Source: Phycisphaerae bacterium
GTDB lineage: Bacteria; Planctomycetota; Phycisphaerae; Sedimentisphaerales; Anaerohalosphaeraceae
Length of the DNA stretch: 39,600 bases
Direction: 5' to 3'
Assembly: GCA_029858345.1 (NCBI GenBank)
Contig: JAOUFG010000013.1
Span: 1-39,600 of the forward strand
Positions 6,705 to 15,000 of the stretch are shown one piece after another; within the stretch, counting starts at the first letter, position 1, and each line of letters starts with the position of its first letter. Both the position numbers and the translations under genes were made by a program. The notes beneath the pieces were generated by a model. That model had not been told where the DNA came from. It was given only the letters and a program-made list of their open reading frames with translations, and searched no databases.

Positions 6705-8591
6705 ATCCACCGGCCAGAAGACGGCGTCGCCGTCATCAGCCCAAATTTTGGGGCGACCTTGCCTGTCTTTGCCAGTGACAACTCCGCCGTCATCGGTGAA
6801 ATTGTAGCCAATGCTGTACAAGATAAAATCATCATCGGTCTTACGATAGATAAGCGGCTTGTCGCTATACGGATCCATCGGCACTGCTTTCAATAACTCC
6901 TTTTTCACCAGAGCATCAAGAGATTCGGGATATTCGCCATGTTCTTTTTCGTATTGCAAGATTGCCAGAGTCGCCAATGTTGCCTCACTGTCTACGCGAC
7001 TGCGATGAGAATAAGTTACCAGTTTTGTCAGTGCAGGCATCAGGATGCTAAGAAAGACACTGTTACTCATGGCTTCCTCGGCAAATTCATCCATATCCAA
7101 CCCCTGTTCTTTAACCGATGCTGGCGTTAGAACAGAAAGCTTTTCTATTTCAGCATAGAACCGCTCAACATCTCTGAGCGTTTGCTCTTTATCGGGATGC
7201 GTAAACAAGACATGCAGCCCGCCTTTAATCCAGACAGCAAGTGCCTCTTTATCAGTAATGTCTAACCTGTCGATTTCCAGCAAGCCGAACTGTTTAAGTC
7301 GTGGCAGGTATATATGGCTTTTGCCAAATCGGGATTGCGTAAAGCATCGCTGTGCCTCATCACGCATAAATAGTTTTTCGCTATCAAAATCAATTGCAAA
7401 ATCCTTATCAGCAATCATCGCTTCGAGCCGTTTTGGGACTGAGTTCAGCACCGGCACATCAATCTCCTTGCCATATTCAGTCAAAAACATCCGTAAAATA
7501 TCGGTAGATGTCCATTCGATAGACATCGCCACAAGCTGTTCAATCAGCGTGATATTCTGGCCTCGCAGGTGTTGCCCGAATGAATATGTTTCAAGAATAA
7601 TGTCAAAAGCCCTTTCAAAATCTCCCTGTTCGGCACTCAATAATCCCTGCCAGCACATCAGATATGTCAAATTTCGATAATCCGACAAGTGCGGCACATA
7701 TATCGCAGTTAACTCTGTTCGGTCTTCTTTTGTGGGTTCTTGCACCCCATATTCCCGCCAGTAATAGGGCTTTTGGTTCCCCTGTCGAATCAATTCCAGT
7801 GCCCCCTGATTGTCGCTGATGGATTGCTGGATAACCTGCAAATCCTGTTCGGACCGTGTGAAAGGGGAAGGGCTGGTGGGGTGGAAATCAAACTTTTCAT
7901 CCTCATTTCCATCTTCGTATTTGACAAATTTTTCCGCTGCCTGTTTATAATGCGGCCATGCGTTTTGGCTGTCATCGGCAATCGGACGCACTTGCTGATT
8001 CATGATATCCAGATAATTCGTCGTAATTTTCGGCTTGCCGGTAAAGAACCAGCCGATATAGAAAATCAACAGCAGAATCGACAGACCAATCAACTGAAAC
8101 GCCCGCGCGACCACCGTTCGCCACAAAGGACGGCAGCGTTTTTTGGCTCGCTTCAGAAGCTTGCCTAAAAGTTCGATATCCCCAAATCCTTCTATCAGTT
8201 CTTTTGTAGCTGCTTGTTTTTCTTCCTCTGTCTCACACTCCGCCAGCGCATCGGTAAAGTGGTCCGTCAATTCCTGCCGCACCTCGGCCCGCACGCTCCG
8301 TCGATATTTCATTGCGTCAATAATTCCATCAATCAATTCCCCAATCGACTCCGGCAGCAATTCGATGCCCTGGGTATGAATCTTTTTAGAAGATGAACCA
8401 ATAAAAAACAGATAATTACATATGAAAACACATACCGAAACTAAACCACCGATTAGCCACAGGTCAGCGTGTGAGGTCTTGGTAGCATCTAAGGAAATAA
8501 CAGCATCCAAACCCCAAATGATCAAAAAACTGCTGGCTAATCCAAGTATGGTTCCGGCAGTAAACTTCAGTATTTTAATCAACACCTTCAT
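6696..8591 (-). CDS. PadR-associated HAAS-domain membrane protein
   Basis: 631 residues. Two transmembrane helices (about 8-28 and 42-62) are followed by a helical HAAS-type region (about 85-150: RRSVRAEVRQELTDHFTDAL...EGFGDIELLGKLLKRA). A third helix (about 163-183) leads to a large soluble domain. Near the C-terminus is the planctomycete-style stretch QYEKEHGEYPESLDALV...VPMDPYSDKPL. HAAS domains are known partners of PadR regulators, and padR lies 116 bases upstream on the same strand. The true start is ATG 8591 (AGGAG upstream); the frame stays open through padR without coding meaning. Function probably envelope sensing, by inference. Confidence 0.7.
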   Translation of the reverse strand: MKVLIKILKFTAGTILGLASSFLIIWGLDAVISLDATKTSHADLWLIGGLVSVCVFICNYLFFIGSSSKKIHTQGIELLPESIGELIDGIIDAMKYRRSVRAEVRQELTDHFTDALAECETEEEKQAATKELIEGFGDIELLGKLLKRAKKRCRPLWRTVVARAFQLIGLSILLLIFYIGWFFTGKPKITTNYLDIMNQQVRPIADDSQNAWPHYKQAAEKFVKYEDGNEDEKFDFHPTSPSPFTRSEQDLQVIQQSISDNQGALELIRQGNQKPYYWREYGVQEPTKEDRTELTAIYVPHLSDYRNLTYLMCWQGLLSAEQGDFERAFDIILETYSFGQHLRGQNITLIEQLVAMSIEWTSTDILRMFLTEYGKEIDVPVLNSVPKRLEAMIADKDFAIDFDSEKLFMRDEAQRCFTQSRFGKSHIYLPRLKQFGLLEIDRLDITDKEALAVWIKGGLHVLFTHPDKEQTLRDVERFYAEIEKLSVLTPASVKEQGLDMDEFAEEAMSNSVFLSILMPALTKLVTYSHRSRVDSEATLATLAILQYEKEHGEYPESLDALVKKELLKAVPMDPYSDKPLIYRKTDDDFILYSIGYNFTDDGGVVTGKDRQGRPKIWADDGDAVFWPVDVQ

Positions 8592-8707
8592 AATCGCGCT
8601 CCTGTAAATCAAAAAGCCCAACCAACAACAGCCGAGCCGCGCGAGCGGCCGGATTGCGACACCCACACGGTTACGCTTATCGGGCGGCTTGCGCCGCCGC
8701 GCTTTTG

Positions 8708-9052
8708 TTACGCCGTCGCTAACCCACCAAAGCCGAACACCAGATTGACGCCCTGCTGCAGTGCCATCCATTGTTCTTTCTGGGCGGCGAGCTGGCCCTT
8801 GCCTTTGGAGGTGATGGAGTAATACCGGCGTTTGCGTTTGCTTTCGTTCTCGTCCCATTCTGCCGCAACCAGCCCCTTGGCTTCGAGATTGTACAGCAGC
8901 GGATACAGCGTCCCGCGGCCCAGCGTCAGAATCCCCTCGCTGCGCTGCTCCAGTGCCTCGCTCAACTCATACCCATACATCTTACCCCGGGCCAATATCT
9001 CCAAAACCACAACTGGCGCCACGCCTTTAAGTAGTTCCCGTTCAAATTTCAT
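8708..9052 (-). CDS. PadR-family transcriptional regulator
   Basis: 114 residues, a PadR winged helix: LKGVAPVVVLEILARGKMYGYEL, then the LTLGRGTLYPLLYNLEAKGLV recognition segment and the wing with KRKRRYYSIT. A short C-terminal helix for dimerisation follows (subfamily 2 length). PadR proteins usually repress themselves and a neighbouring membrane or transport gene. The gene is followed by the HAAS membrane protein and preceded by overlapping palindromes at 9085-9104, likely its own operator. GGAG lies about seven bases before the ATG. Confidence 0.9.
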   Translation of the reverse strand: MKFERELLKGVAPVVVLEILARGKMYGYELSEALEQRSEGILTLGRGTLYPLLYNLEAKGLVAAEWDENESKRKRRYYSITSKGKGQLAAQKEQWMALQQGVNLVFGFGGLATA

Positions 9053-9084
9053 AATCGATCTCCAAAAGAGTCATTGTTTAGTTT

Positions 9085-9104
9085 TACATATTATGTATTA
9101 CATA
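9085..9104. promoter_or_regulatory. Overlapping perfect palindromes, likely PadR operator
   Basis: TACATA-T-TATGTA (9085-9097) shares its right half with TATGTA-T-TACATA (9092-9104), giving three phased half-sites. PadR regulators commonly bind ATGT/ACAT-type dyads at their own promoters, so autoregulation is the simplest reading. Confidence 0.6.
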
Positions 9105-9164
9105 CTATACAAAGTCAATTAAAAAATTGAAAAATGCAGCTTTTTATAAGACATTTATTAGAAA

Positions 9165-12047
9165 CTACTTAGGCTTTATTTTTCGAGTTTTTCGCTTCGG
9201 TTTTTGGGGGTTGAGTTTATCTTTCAGGTAGTGTGCTGTATAGCTTTGTTCGTTCCTGATGATCTTTTCCGGGGTGCCGGATGCGATGACTTCGCCGCCG
9301 GCGTCGCCGCCTTCGGGGCCGAGGTCGATAATGTAATCGGCCATCTTGATCACATCCAGGTTGTGTTCGATCACGATGACCGTATTGCCCAGGTCGGTCA
9401 GCCGCCGCAGCACATTCATCAGGTTGTGGATGTCGGCAAAGTGCAGTCCCGTCGTTGGCTCATCCAGAACATACAGCGTATGCCCCGTCCCCGGTTTGCC
9501 CAGTTCCGACGCCAGCTTGACCCGCTGGGCCTCGCCGCCGGACAGGGTTGTGCTGGACTGGCCCAGCGTCATATAGCCCAAACCCACATCGCACAGCGCC
9601 TTGACCAGCCGAATGATTTTCGGGAAATTGGCGAAAACTGTCTTGGCTTCTTCGATCCGCATATCGAGAATGTCGGCGATATTTTTGCCCTTATAGGTGA
9701 TTTGCAGCGTTTCCGGGTTGTACCGCTTACCCTTGCATTCGGCGCAGGTCACAAACACATCGGGCAGAAAGTGCATCTCGATTTTCTTGGTGCCCTGGCC
9801 CTGGCAATGTTCGCACCGCCCGCCCTTGACGTTAAAGCTGAACCGCCCGGGTTTGTATCCGCGGATCTTCGCCTCGCGTGTCATCGCAAACAGCGCCCGG
9901 ATCAGATCGAACACGCCGGTATAAGTCGCCGGATTGGACCGCGGCGTGCGGCCAATGGGCGACTGGTCGATCTCGATGACCTTGTCGACCCGGGAGGTGC
10001 CGACGATATTCTTATGCTTGCCGGGCTTTTCACGGGAACTGTAGAGTCTGCGTTTGAGGCCCTTGAGCAGGATTTCCGTCACCAGCGTACTTTTGCCGGA
10101 GCCCGAGACCCCCGTCACACAGGTCAGCACCCCCAGCGGGAACCTGACGGAGATATTTTTGAGATTATTGGCCGCGGCGCCTCTGACCTCGATGCAGTTA
10201 GTTATTTTCACTTTCCGGCGGCAACTCGGCAGCTCAATCCGCCTGGCCCCGCTCATGTATTGCCCCGTAATTGAACGTTCGCACCGTTTGACCTCCTCCA
10301 GCGTCCCGGTTACGACCAGTTCGCCGCCGTGTTCGCCCGCCGCCGGACCGACGTCGATAATATGATCCGCCGAGGCAATGACATCATCGTCATGCTCAAC
10401 CACCAGCACCGTGTTGCCGATATCCCGCAGCTTCTTCAAAATCTCCAGCAGCCGGTTATTGTCCCGGCGATGCAGGCCAATCGTCGGCTCATCCAGCACA
10501 TAGCAGCACCCCACCAGGCCGCTGCCGACCTGCGTGGCCAGCCGGATCCGCTGGGCCTCGCCGCCGGACAGCGTTCGGCTGGTCCGGTCCAGGGTCAGGT
10601 ACCCCAGCCCCACGTCCATCATAAATTTCAGCCGTGCCCGAATCTCTTTCAGGGGCTGAGCGGCAATCAGTGTTTTTTCCTCATCCAATGTTAGCGACTG
10701 AAAGTAATCACAGGCCTCTTCAATGCTCATACAGGTGACATCGCTGATACTTTTGCTGCCAATGGTCACAGCGATGGCCTCCTGCCGCAGGCGGGTGCCG
10801 CCGCACTGTTGACACGGCGACTCGGAAAGATACCCGTGCAGCCGCGCCTTGACATATTCGCTGGTGGTATTTTTCCACCGATGGACCAGATTCGGAACCA
10901 CCCCCTCAAAACTGTGCCCGTATTTCTGCTCATCCTTTTCGGTCGTGCCGTACATCAGAATTTTTTGGATGGCAGCGGGGATCGTGCTGAACGGTTCGGA
11001 CTTGCGAATGTTGAAGTATCGGCAAAAACGCTTGACCAGTCGGTTGTAGTAGATATTCATCCGTTTACCGCCCTTGCGCCAGGCCTCGATCGCCCCGTTT
11101 TCCAGCGACACACCCTTGTCCGGCACAATCAAATCCGGGTCGAATTCCAGCACCGTTCCCAGCCCGTCACAGGCCCCGCAGGCCCCATACGGACTGTTGA
11201 AACTGAACAGCCGGGGCGACAGCTCCGCCAGTGAGGCCTCGGGGTGGTCATTGCAGGCATATTTTTCACTGTAAACAACGTCGTACCAGCCCCCGTCCCC
11301 GCCGTTGGTTTTCTGGGCCTCCGGTTCCTGAACCATGATACAGACGATACCGTCGCCGAGCTTTAAAGCGGTCTCGATGGAATCGGCCAGACGAATGCGG
11401 ATGGTGTCCTTGAGAATCAGCCGGTCCACCACCGCCGCGATGTCGTGCTTTTTATTTTTATCCAGCAGCGGCACGCTCTTGGCGTCATACACCTGGTTAT
11501 CCACCCGCACCCGGACAAACCCTTCCCGCTGAATCTGGGTGAAAACCTCCCGGTGCTCGCCTTTTTGCCCCCGAATAATCGGGGCGCACACCTGGATCCG
11601 TGTCCCTTCCGGACGGGACAGGACCGAATCGACAATTTGCGTAGCGTGCTGACTGCTGATGACCGCCCCGCAGATCCAGCAGTGCGGCGTGCCGGCGCGG
11701 GCAAACAGCACACGGCAATAGTCGTAAATCTCCGTCGTGGTCGCTACGGTCGAACGCGGATTGCTCGAGGCGCTCCGCTGTTCGATGGCGATGGTCGGCG
11801 GCAGGCCCTCAATATGCTCGACCTGCGGCTTTTGCATCTGCTCCAGAAACTGGCGGGCATAGGCGCTGAGCGATTCGACATACTTCCGCTGACCCTCGGC
11901 ATAGATGGTATCGAACGCCAGCGAGCTCTTGCCCGAACCGCTCATGCCCGTCACCACAACGAGCCGGTCCCGCGGGATCTCAACGTCGATGTTCTTCAGA
12001 TTATGTTCACACGCCCCGGTGACGCGGATGGCCTTTGGCTCGCTCAC
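9165..12047 (-). CDS. uvrA: UvrA, DNA damage-recognition ATPase of nucleotide excision repair
   Basis: 960 residues, full length. Two ABC ATPase modules are present: Walker [10 protein letters not shown] near residue 35 and GVSGSGKST near 640, each with a signature LSGGEAQR and a Walker B ([18 protein letters not shown]). Zinc-binding Cys pairs are visible ([20 protein letters not shown] with CAECKGKRY). UvrA dimers find bulky lesions and load UvrB; uvrB is not in the window. The start is GTG at 12047, since an in-frame TGA lies upstream and no ATG fits. A TATAAA-type -10 lies at 12077-12072. It is divergent from endonuclease V. Confidence 0.97.
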   Translation of the reverse strand: MSEPKAIRVTGACEHNLKNIDVEIPRDRLVVVTGMSGSGKSSLAFDTIYAEGQRKYVESLSAYARQFLEQMQKPQVEHIEGLPPTIAIEQRSASSNPRSTVATTTEIYDYCRVLFARAGTPHCWICGAVISSQHATQIVDSVLSRPEGTRIQVCAPIIRGQKGEHREVFTQIQREGFVRVRVDNQVYDAKSVPLLDKNKKHDIAAVVDRLILKDTIRIRLADSIETALKLGDGIVCIMVQEPEAQKTNGGDGGWYDVVYSEKYACNDHPEASLAELSPRLFSFNSPYGACGACDGLGTVLEFDPDLIVPDKGVSLENGAIEAWRKGGKRMNIYYNRLVKRFCRYFNIRKSEPFSTIPAAIQKILMYGTTEKDEQKYGHSFEGVVPNLVHRWKNTTSEYVKARLHGYLSESPCQQCGGTRLRQEAIAVTIGSKSISDVTCMSIEEACDYFQSLTLDEEKTLIAAQPLKEIRARLKFMMDVGLGYLTLDRTSRTLSGGEAQRIRLATQVGSGLVGCCYVLDEPTIGLHRRDNNRLLEILKKLRDIGNTVLVVEHDDDVIASADHIIDVGPAAGEHGGELVVTGTLEEVKRCERSITGQYMSGARRIELPSCRRKVKITNCIEVRGAAANNLKNISVRFPLGVLTCVTGVSGSGKSTLVTEILLKGLKRRLYSSREKPGKHKNIVGTSRVDKVIEIDQSPIGRTPRSNPATYTGVFDLIRALFAMTREAKIRGYKPGRFSFNVKGGRCEHCQGQGTKKIEMHFLPDVFVTCAECKGKRYNPETLQITYKGKNIADILDMRIEEAKTVFANFPKIIRLVKALCDVGLGYMTLGQSSTTLSGGEAQRVKLASELGKPGTGHTLYVLDEPTTGLHFADIHNLMNVLRRLTDLGNTVIVIEHNLDVIKMADYIIDLGPEGGDAGGEVIASGTPEKIIRNEQSYTAHYLKDKLNPQKPKRKTRKIKPK

Positions 12048-12071
12048 GACTTTACTCGCTTTTCAACCCTG

Positions 12072-12077
12072 TTTATA
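12072..12077 (-). promoter_or_regulatory. -10 element of the uvrA promoter
   Basis: TATAAA on the minus strand, about 24 bases before the GTG start. The -35 is not clear, so the call rests on position and the -10 only. Confidence 0.4.
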
Positions 12078-12163
12078 GACTCAATTTTTCTATGGCAAAG
12101 CAAGTGAATCATTGTACCATAGACAAGCGGACGAGTAAACGGTTTTTCTGATGTGGATTAAAG

Positions 12164-12835
12164 ATGACAGGCATTCAGAATTTGCATGGCTGGGACGTAA
12201 CCCCTGCACAGGCAAGGGGGTTACAGTTATCGCTGTCGGGGCAGATTTCACTGTCACCGATGCGAAAAAAAATACGGTTCGCCGCCGGACTGGACTGCTC
12301 GCTGAATAAGCGAAGGGGGAGAATATACGCCGCGGCGGTCGTTTTTTCATTCCCCGATTTAGCACTCATCGAAACAGCGAATGCTGAATTACCCTTGGAA
12401 TTTCCCTATGTCCCCGGCCTGCTGTCGTTTCGGGAGGCGCCGGTCTGCCTGGAGGCGGCCGGGAAGCTAAAACAGGCACCCGATGTCTGGCTCATCGACG
12501 GTCAGGGCATCGCCCACCCCCGGCGAATTGGGCTGGCGAGTCATTTGGGTTTGTTTTTGGATACGCCCACCATCGGCTGCGCCAAGAGCCGGCTCATCGG
12601 CACCTACGACGAACCCAACCCTGAAAAGGGGAGCTATTCATGGCTGTATGACAAAGACGAAACAATCGGCGCGGTGCTGCGCACCCGGACCGGCGTCAAG
12701 CCCCTCTTCATCTCCCCCGGGCATTTGTGCAGCTTTCAAGATACTATCTATTATACACTGGCCTGCACAACCAAATACCGCCTGCCCGAACCGACCCGCA
12801 TCGCCAATCAAACGGTGGGAAAGATCAAGCGGTAA
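12164..12835 (+). CDS. nfi: Endonuclease V (deoxyinosine 3'-endonuclease)
   Basis: 223 residues with the family motifs in order: AAGLDCS (Asp44), YVPGLLSFREAP (Glu91) and IDGQGIAHPRRIGLASHLG (Asp112). These acidic residues bind the catalytic Mg2+. The enzyme cuts the second phosphodiester 3' of deoxyinosine and starts repair of deaminated adenine. It lies back to back with uvrA across 116 bases. The Shine-Dalgarno before ATG 12164 is weak. A hairpin plus T-rich run follows the stop. Confidence 0.93.
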   Translation: MTGIQNLHGWDVTPAQARGLQLSLSGQISLSPMRKKIRFAAGLDCSLNKRRGRIYAAAVVFSFPDLALIETANAELPLEFPYVPGLLSFREAPVCLEAAGKLKQAPDVWLIDGQGIAHPRRIGLASHLGLFLDTPTIGCAKSRLIGTYDEPNPEKGSYSWLYDKDETIGAVLRTRTGVKPLFISPGHLCSFQDTIYYTLACTTKYRLPEPTRIANQTVGKIKR

Positions 12836-12845
12836 CGCCGGGCTT

Positions 12846-12901
12846 GGGAACGCGACCGTCTCGGTCGCACTTTTTATTGCGGGCGGGACGCCCGCGTTCC
12901 C
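12846..12901. terminator. Nested hairpin structure between convergent genes
   Basis: The hairpins GCGACCG-TCT-CGGTCGC and GCGGGCG-GGA-CGCCCGC flank ACTTTTTATT and are enclosed by an outer GGGAACGCG / CGCGTTCCC pair. The first hairpin plus T run can terminate nfi. The whole block looks like a repeat element reused as a terminator. Confidence 0.6.
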
Positions 12902-12908
12902 AGTTCCC

Positions 12909-13523
12909 TCAATCCATCGTAATCAACACACGCATCCCTGTCTCAACCCGCTCATACAGGTCGATCACATCTTCCGGATTCAGCCGAACGCATCCGGCTG
13001 ACGCAGGCCGCCCCAGATCGTCCACAGCATTGGTCCCGTGGATGTAGATGTACCGGCTGTAACTGTCAACATTGCCGCCGCGGTTGCATCCCCCTTCAGC
13101 CCCCTCAAGCCAGAGAATCCGCGACAGGATTAAATCGTCCTGAGTGTCCTGGCCATCTTTGTAAATGTTCCCCGTCCATTGGCGATCCTTGAGAACTGCC
13201 CCCGCAGGGAAATTGTCGCCGATTTTCGCCCCAACCCGATGCCAGCCCAGCGGTGTCTTGCCGGAATCTTTTTTGTTCCCCGCCCCGTTCGCCGCGGTCG
13301 AACAGCGATACTGTTTGACGATTCTGTTATTATCGATCACCACCAATTCCTGCTTTTCGATGGAAACCCAGATACCGGTTCCAGAGCCCACCATCATCTG
13401 CCAGTTATCAGCATTAAATGTCTCGGTGCAATCACCCACAAGTCGGCTCTCTAACGAACACCCGACACAGCAAACAGCTATTACGACAATATATAAAGCA
13501 TTTTTGATTATCTTATTTATCAC
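12909..13523 (-). CDS. L,D-transpeptidase (YkuD domain) lipoprotein
   Basis: 204 residues. An N-terminal hydrophobic segment ends in the lipobox-like CCVGC (Cys22), so the protein is probably lipid-anchored at the cell surface or in the periplasm. The YkuD catalytic signature is complete: YIHGTNAVDDLGRPASAGCVRL spans the His and the nucleophilic Cys. Such enzymes make 3-3 peptidoglycan crosslinks or attach proteins to peptidoglycan. The start is GTG 13523 with GGAATTT just upstream. A 12-bp palindrome, CACAGGCCTGTG, lies at 13540-13551. Confidence 0.9.
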   Translation of the reverse strand: MINKIIKNALYIVVIAVCCVGCSLESRLVGDCTETFNADNWQMMVGSGTGIWVSIEKQELVVIDNNRIVKQYRCSTAANGAGNKKDSGKTPLGWHRVGAKIGDNFPAGAVLKDRQWTGNIYKDGQDTQDDLILSRILWLEGAEGGCNRGGNVDSYSRYIYIHGTNAVDDLGRPASAGCVRLNPEDVIDLYERVETGMRVLITMD

Positions 13524-13539
13524 AAATTCCTACAACTTT

Positions 13540-13551
13540 CACAGGCCTGTG
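13540..13551. promoter_or_regulatory. 12-bp perfect palindrome upstream of the L,D-transpeptidase
   Basis: CACAGGCCTGTG is fully self-complementary and sits 16 bases before the GTG start, in a position suitable for an operator or leader hairpin. Confidence 0.3.
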
Positions 13552-13568
13552 TCCGATTTTGCTCTCAT

Positions 13569-13659
13569 AGAGCCGAAGGCTCAAAAGGCCGTTAGCCGGG
13601 CGGCGTAAGCCCCCGAAACAAGGTTCTAACACACAACCCAAGCCCCGCAGGGGCGAAAG
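13569..13659 (+). repeat. Composite palindromic element, copy 5 (forward)
   Basis: GAGCC-GAA-GGCTC hairpin, AAAAGGCCGTTAGCCGGG core with its dyad, and AAGCCCCGCAGGGGCGAAAG hairpin. It lies immediately downstream of the transposase gene. Its last 30 bases of conserved sequence are identical to copy 7. Confidence 0.88.
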
Positions 13660-13663
13660 TTAC

Positions 13664-14110
13664 TCACTTGAACACATACTTCGGATCATATTTTATATGA
13701 TGCTTTTCCAAAAGCCGCATCAATTCTTCCTCAAATGATAATTTCTTGTGATGGGCCTGCTGATTTTCAATATATTGAATCACTTTGTCCATCCCTGAAT
13801 ATGAAACCGAAAATGCTGAATACCCCTCCTGCCAGGAAAATGTCTGCAAGGATTCAAATGTTTCATGAATCCATTTCGATGAATTTGTTTTGATTGTGCC
13901 GACGAATGATGAAACCGACACACTCGGATGCAGCCCCACCGCCAGATGGATATGGTCGGCGGTGTTGTTGACGCAATGCAGCTTTGCTTTCATATTGCGA
14001 ATCATGCCGCCAAAATACGCATTCAACCGTTCGTCGCCGTTCGGATCAAGAAAAGTCCTGCGTTCTTTGGTCGAAAACACAATGTGATAATGCAAACTCG
14101 TGTAAGACAA
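13664..14110 (-). CDS. Y1 (IS200/RAYT-like) transposase
   Basis: 148 residues, a HUH single-strand transposase of the Y1 class. The metal-binding pair His53/His55 is in DHIHLAV. Tyr113, in VIQYIENQQAHH, fits the catalytic tyrosine, and WQEGYSAFSVS is typical of this family. Such enzymes cut and join hairpin-bearing single-stranded DNA. The gene stands alone without a TnpB partner and is bracketed by palindromic elements 5, 6 and 7, as RAYT genes are with REP sequences. It starts with TTG at 14110, with GGAGG five bases upstream. That site is the tail of element 6. Confidence 0.88.
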   Translation of the reverse strand: MSYTSLHYHIVFSTKERRTFLDPNGDERLNAYFGGMIRNMKAKLHCVNNTADHIHLAVGLHPSVSVSSFVGTIKTNSSKWIHETFESLQTFSWQEGYSAFSVSYSGMDKVIQYIENQQAHHKKLSFEEELMRLLEKHHIKYDPKYVFK

Positions 14111-14117
14111 CGCTGCC

Positions 14118-14226
14118 TCCTTTCGCCCCTGCGGGGCTTATCATAGAAAGAGAAGAGGGAGTTATTGCAATCTTCCAGACCGGGGGCTCACGCCGCCCGG
14201 CTAACAACCTCCCGGACCTTCGGTCC
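14118..14226 (-). repeat. Composite palindromic element, copy 6 (inverted)
   Basis: On the minus strand: GGACC-GAA-GGTCC, GTTGTTAGCCGGGCGGCG core with its dyad, an unusually long spacer of about 45 bases, then the AAGCCCCGCAGGGGCGAAAG hairpin. It leads directly into the transposase ribosome site. Confidence 0.85.
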
Positions 14227-14360
14227 TATGACATCTCAATCGCTAACTCGTTCTTTTTTCATAACATTCATTCAACACGATTTACTCAATAAGCAACAAC
14301 AAAATCATCATATATTTTGACTGGCGTTACACACAAAACATTTCAATTTACGCTGTTTAA

Positions 14361-14447
14361 GTCCCGAAGGGACAAAAGGCCGTTAGCCGGGGACGCAAGT
14401 CCCCGGAGCAAAGTCTCCACACAACCCAAGCCCCGCAGGGGCGAAAG
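14361..14447 (+). repeat. Composite palindromic element, copy 7 (forward)
   Basis: GTCCC-GAA-GGGAC hairpin, AAAAGGCCGTTAGCCGGG core with dyad, and AAGCCCCGCAGGGGCGAAAG hairpin. It has the same orientation as copy 5, so copies 5 and 7 form direct repeats around the transposase and copy 6. The 130 bases between copies 6 and 7 are AT-rich and hold no gene. Confidence 0.88.
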
Positions 14448-14451
14448 CTAT

Positions 14452-15000
14452 TCACCATTCGGCCCAAAATATTATTTCATTTTTCTCTTTGCTAATTGCA
14501 ACTCCATGCTCTTTAGAATGCTCAGGCAAATCGTCCGGGTTCTCATCAAACTGCATAATCTCAAAGTCCTTAGACAATTCAATTATTTCTGAATCACCTT
14601 CACCTCGAGGTCTTCGGTGTACCCATGTGTCACCATGCCAAGACTTTGTTGTGAATTCTTTAAAGTTTTCATAATAAGCATCGATTTCCACTTTTTCTGC
14701 TTGGAATCTCAGTTCAATCCTTGAACCAGATTGTAGAAAGCCCGGAAAGTAATAAAAGTCAACATTTGTTGCTTCAGGAGGAATTTCTTTGGGGAAATGC
14801 GAAACAATTTCAGGTGAAAAACTCTTCCACTCCTCTATAATTTTTGAATATTGCTGAATGTCTGTGATAGGTGTATTAGCTTTTTTAATGCCAATGTACA
14901 TTCGGACGAACGTGTATGCAAAAAAAATAACTATCAGAATACAAATAATGATAAACAGTGTCACGAGCCCCTTTAAAATTACCTTTGTTTTCTTATTCAT
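14452..15000 (-). CDS. Membrane-anchored protein of unknown function
   Basis: 182 residues. One N-terminal transmembrane helix (about 10-32) is followed by a soluble, presumably extracytoplasmic domain with no motif I recognise. Its base composition is clearly more AT-rich than addB next to it, which hints at separate origin. ATG 15000 has GGGAGG eight bases upstream and overlaps the last codons of addB by eight bases, so translation is probably coupled. An in-frame TTG at 15006 is too close to the ribosome site. Confidence 0.65.
   Translation of the reverse strand: MNKKTKVILKGLVTLFIIICILIVIFFAYTFVRMYIGIKKANTPITDIQQYSKIIEEWKSFSPEIVSHFPKEIPPEATNVDFYYFPGFLQSGSRIELRFQAEKVEIDAYYENFKEFTTKSWHGDTWVHRRPRGEGDSEIIELSKDFEIMQFDENPDDLPEHSKEHGVAISKEKNEIIFWAEW

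Noticed and set aside
8592-8858. N-terminal extension of the HAAS membrane protein frame
   Set aside because: It runs through the intergenic region and antisense-free through padR in another frame; ATG 8591 has a good Shine-Dalgarno and gives a normal membrane N-terminus.
9204-12107. Long plus-strand frames opposite uvrA
   Set aside because: They are shadows of uvrA codon usage; no domain or ribosome site.
14317-14592. 91-codon plus-strand frame across element 7
   Set aside because: It crosses a palindromic repeat and the antisense of the 182-residue gene; not protein-like.
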